Origin: Serinus canaria
Taxonomy: Eukaryota > Chordata > Aves > Passeriformes > Fringillidae
NCBI RefSeq assembly: GCF_022539315.1
Contig: NC_066315.1
Span: 48,837,174 to 48,901,173, forward strand
Length of the DNA: 64,000 nt
Reading direction: 5' to 3'
Positions 61,901 through 64,000 of the stretch are shown one piece after another. The position numbers and the translations under genes are program-made. Within the stretch, counting starts at the first letter, position 1. Each line of letters opens with the position of its first letter. The notes under the pieces were generated by a model that was not told the DNA's origin, searched no databases, and saw nothing but the letters and a program-made list of their open reading frames with translations.

Positions 61901-64000
61901 CTGTTATCCAGGGACAACTGATTTTGCCCCCATAACAATTCAGGTCTCCATAATACAAATCTTTTACATCAGTTAGATGCTGCCCTCAAGATCCTGCTTA
62001 TCTATTATCCTCTAAATACCAAAGGCTTTGGGAAGGAGATGATGGAAGTTCACAGTTGCAGCTTATCTCTAAAGGCAGTTTCAGATGCCAGTTCAAGGTC
62101 TTGACTTTAATCTTCAAAGCAATTAACAGATGAGCCTCTGGTGCACTGGAGACCTAATTCCTCTCTGCACATTTCCTAAACAGTTGTGATTCTTTGGGAC
62201 AATATTGATCACAAAACCCAAACCAAGCTTCACAAGAGCGGGAGCAAAACATTTTCTATTATAGGAATAGGCAATGAAACAAGCCTCCATGGGAGAATTC
62301 AGAGCTTCACTACACTCTCTTTTGTGCCACTTTAAGCCTTCTACTACAGAAATATCAAAATATTTTTCCCTACCCTATCCCCAAATTAATAGGGAAAAAA
62401 AAAAGAATGGAAAGTATTTTATTAAAATGGAAAAAGCACAGAGAAATTTTAAAGTATCCAGGAGAGTTTTAGCTAGTGTTATTGTCATAGGAAAAGGTAC
62501 AGGCAACAATGTGAGCTTGTCAGGATTGTATGGTATGCACTCACATGAGCCAGTAGCTTTGTGTTAGCCTTGCAAACCACAATTTGGAAAACACTGCACC
62601 AGTAAGTAGAATCATGAAACACAAACACTGTAACTAAATTTTCTCTTCAAAACAGAGGCAGCCTACCTCAGCAGAAATAATACATTCTACATAGCCACTC
62701 TGTCACCACCTCAAAAACATCTTCTGTCCTATGCCAAACTCAAGTAATCAAAATTATTAAACATGAAAAAAATATGCCTTTGAAACATTAGGTTCTGTTT
62801 CTCTTGATACACAGTCCAACAGAGGTGCATCCAACAGGGCACAGAAAGTTAAACAGCTGCAGTCATTGCAAAAATGAGCTGAAATAATGAGCATGAACAG
62901 GCAGGAGAAAATTGCGTCAGTGCATGGGTGAATGCCCAAACTAACCTCCTGAACTCTCAAGTCTGATACTTGCTAGCTGCAACCAGTATGGACTGCTAAT
63001 AAAGAAACATGAGATCAACCCACCAATTAAGAGGCTACTCCTCTGCTATGCTTCTGCACCTTCTCCATTTAGAATGCATAAACTGGGAGGTTATTCCCAG
63101 CTAAAAAGACATGGGGCTTTGAAATGAAAATGTGGCATCAGGAAGGTGAAGATACTGGCCCAGGGAGAGGTCTATGGAAAAATAAAAGGGTTGATGTTGG
63201 AAATAATGGAAACATGGAGACCAGTGCCAGGGGATACCCATGAAGCTGGGACAATGGTACTCGAGACCAGTAACTAAAAAAAGCATCAGAGCAGAAAACA
63301 CGATTTTCTGTCCAACCTTCCCAGGTAAGCTGTGCCCTCCCTTCAGTGAAGGAAGGTCAGACCATAGTTACAAAACACTAGGCCTGGAACAGCAACAGAA
63401 AATAAACACAAAATAAATTAAAAATTCCCACTGAAGTTTTTGCAGAGGTGATACTCCCTGCCTACTCAAGGATTCTGGATGAACCCTAGAAAGAGTGCTA
63501 TGGGATAAGAAGGAAGCAGGGAGGAAGAAGTGCTGTTATTAATTTGGCATTCATTTAAAGGAGCTGAATGGAAGCCAGAAGTAGTACAGATGGCATCTCA
63601 ATTCCCCTTTCTTTAGGAAAAAAAGTATTTTTAATACAGCAACTTTTTGGTTTCGTGAAGGCATTTTTAGCTGCAAAGTAAGGACAGCTAAGAGCAGTAG
63701 TTAATACCTCAGCTTTTAGACAACAGTTCTGAAAGCTGTTTCACAAAGTGATGGCTAATGATGTGCACACAAAGTTTCTTCAGAGCCAAAAAAAGCTGCT
63801 GGGTAGTAGGGATGCAGAGAGTTGTTGGCAGGCGTCCTAGGGAAGGACACTAGGCAACAGAAAAGAGATAATACTGTTGTCTTTGCACAGGGCAGGAGGG
63901 AAGTGTGGGGTTTACAAAAAAATTACATATTCTGCTTTGTTCTTTGTACTGAATACTAACTCTAAGACTCCTCTGCTACACAGCATTCCAGCCAGCTGCC
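58918..64000. other. Intergenic or intronic DNA, no gene seen
   Basis: No gene supported over about 5 kb. There is a GA-rich microsatellite near 60276-60296. Open frames are all under 100 codons and unrecognised. Confidence 0.55.

Noticed and set aside
1..64000. CRISPR array, rRNA, tRNA, bacterial operon or other compact multi-gene system
   Set aside because: No regularly spaced direct repeats, no operon-like gene packing and no RNA gene folds were seen; the sequence is vertebrate non-coding DNA with retroelements.

Overview
The window looks like AT-rich, gene-poor DNA of a bird, most likely a songbird. No complete cellular protein-coding gene is visible. The evidence for a bird is the repeat content: several 3' ends of CR1 LINEs, an ERVL-type pol remnant joined to its LTR, a solo LTR of a type I associate with passerines, and a class I endogenous retrovirus (ERV). 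Open frames outside the retroviral elements are short, unrelated to any family I recognise and mostly start without a credible ATG context, so I do not call them genes. The passerine assignment is recall-based inference and could be wrong at the order level.

Layout. From 1 to about 28.5 kb the sequence is intergenic or intronic, with CR1 fragments at about 1.88, 7.4, 18.7, 22.5 and 24.1 kb, a small GC-rich patch at 15.84-15.97 kb, an A/C-rich tract at 16.7 kb and an AAT microsatellite at 20.9 kb. A CR1 end at 28.5 kb abuts a + strand ERVL remnant (integrase-region pol, then a 3' LTR) at 28.7-30.5 kb. A minus-strand CR1 lies at 33.05 kb. A 439-bp minus-strand solo LTR with a short target-site duplication lies at 41.05-41.49 kb. 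A perfect 21-bp hairpin is at 45.0 kb, and a 60-nt stretch with good splice signals on both sides is at 46.0 kb.

The main feature is a 7.0-kb provirus at 49708-56745 on the + strand. It has two LTRs (366 and 381 bp), a 4-bp target-site duplication (AACC), a primer-binding site that reads as arginine tRNA, a splice donor, gag, pol and env, and a short polypurine tract. It is gammaretrovirus-related (class I): the matrix segment, single CCHC knuckle, GPY/F-type integrase C-terminus and class I-like transmembrane Env all agree. Gag and pol are badly broken: capsid and protease are essentially missing, two reverse transcriptase catalytic aspartates are replaced, and there are many stops and frameshifts. 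Env is close to whole, with one in-frame TGA and one frameshift near the N-terminus. The LTRs differ at only 11 of 366 aligned bases plus one 15-bp gap, which is too little divergence to explain the state of gag-pol by decay after insertion. The simplest reading is that an already defective, env-carrying provirus was copied in trans, although LTR gene conversion could also explain it.

I found no CRISPR array, rRNA, tRNA, operon or other new multi-gene system. The observations most worth a second look are the decay mismatch within the provirus, its near-complete env with an unusual cysteine spacing, the loss of the poly(A) signal in the 5' LTR, the perfect hairpin at 45.0 kb and the possible cassette exon at 46.0 kb.
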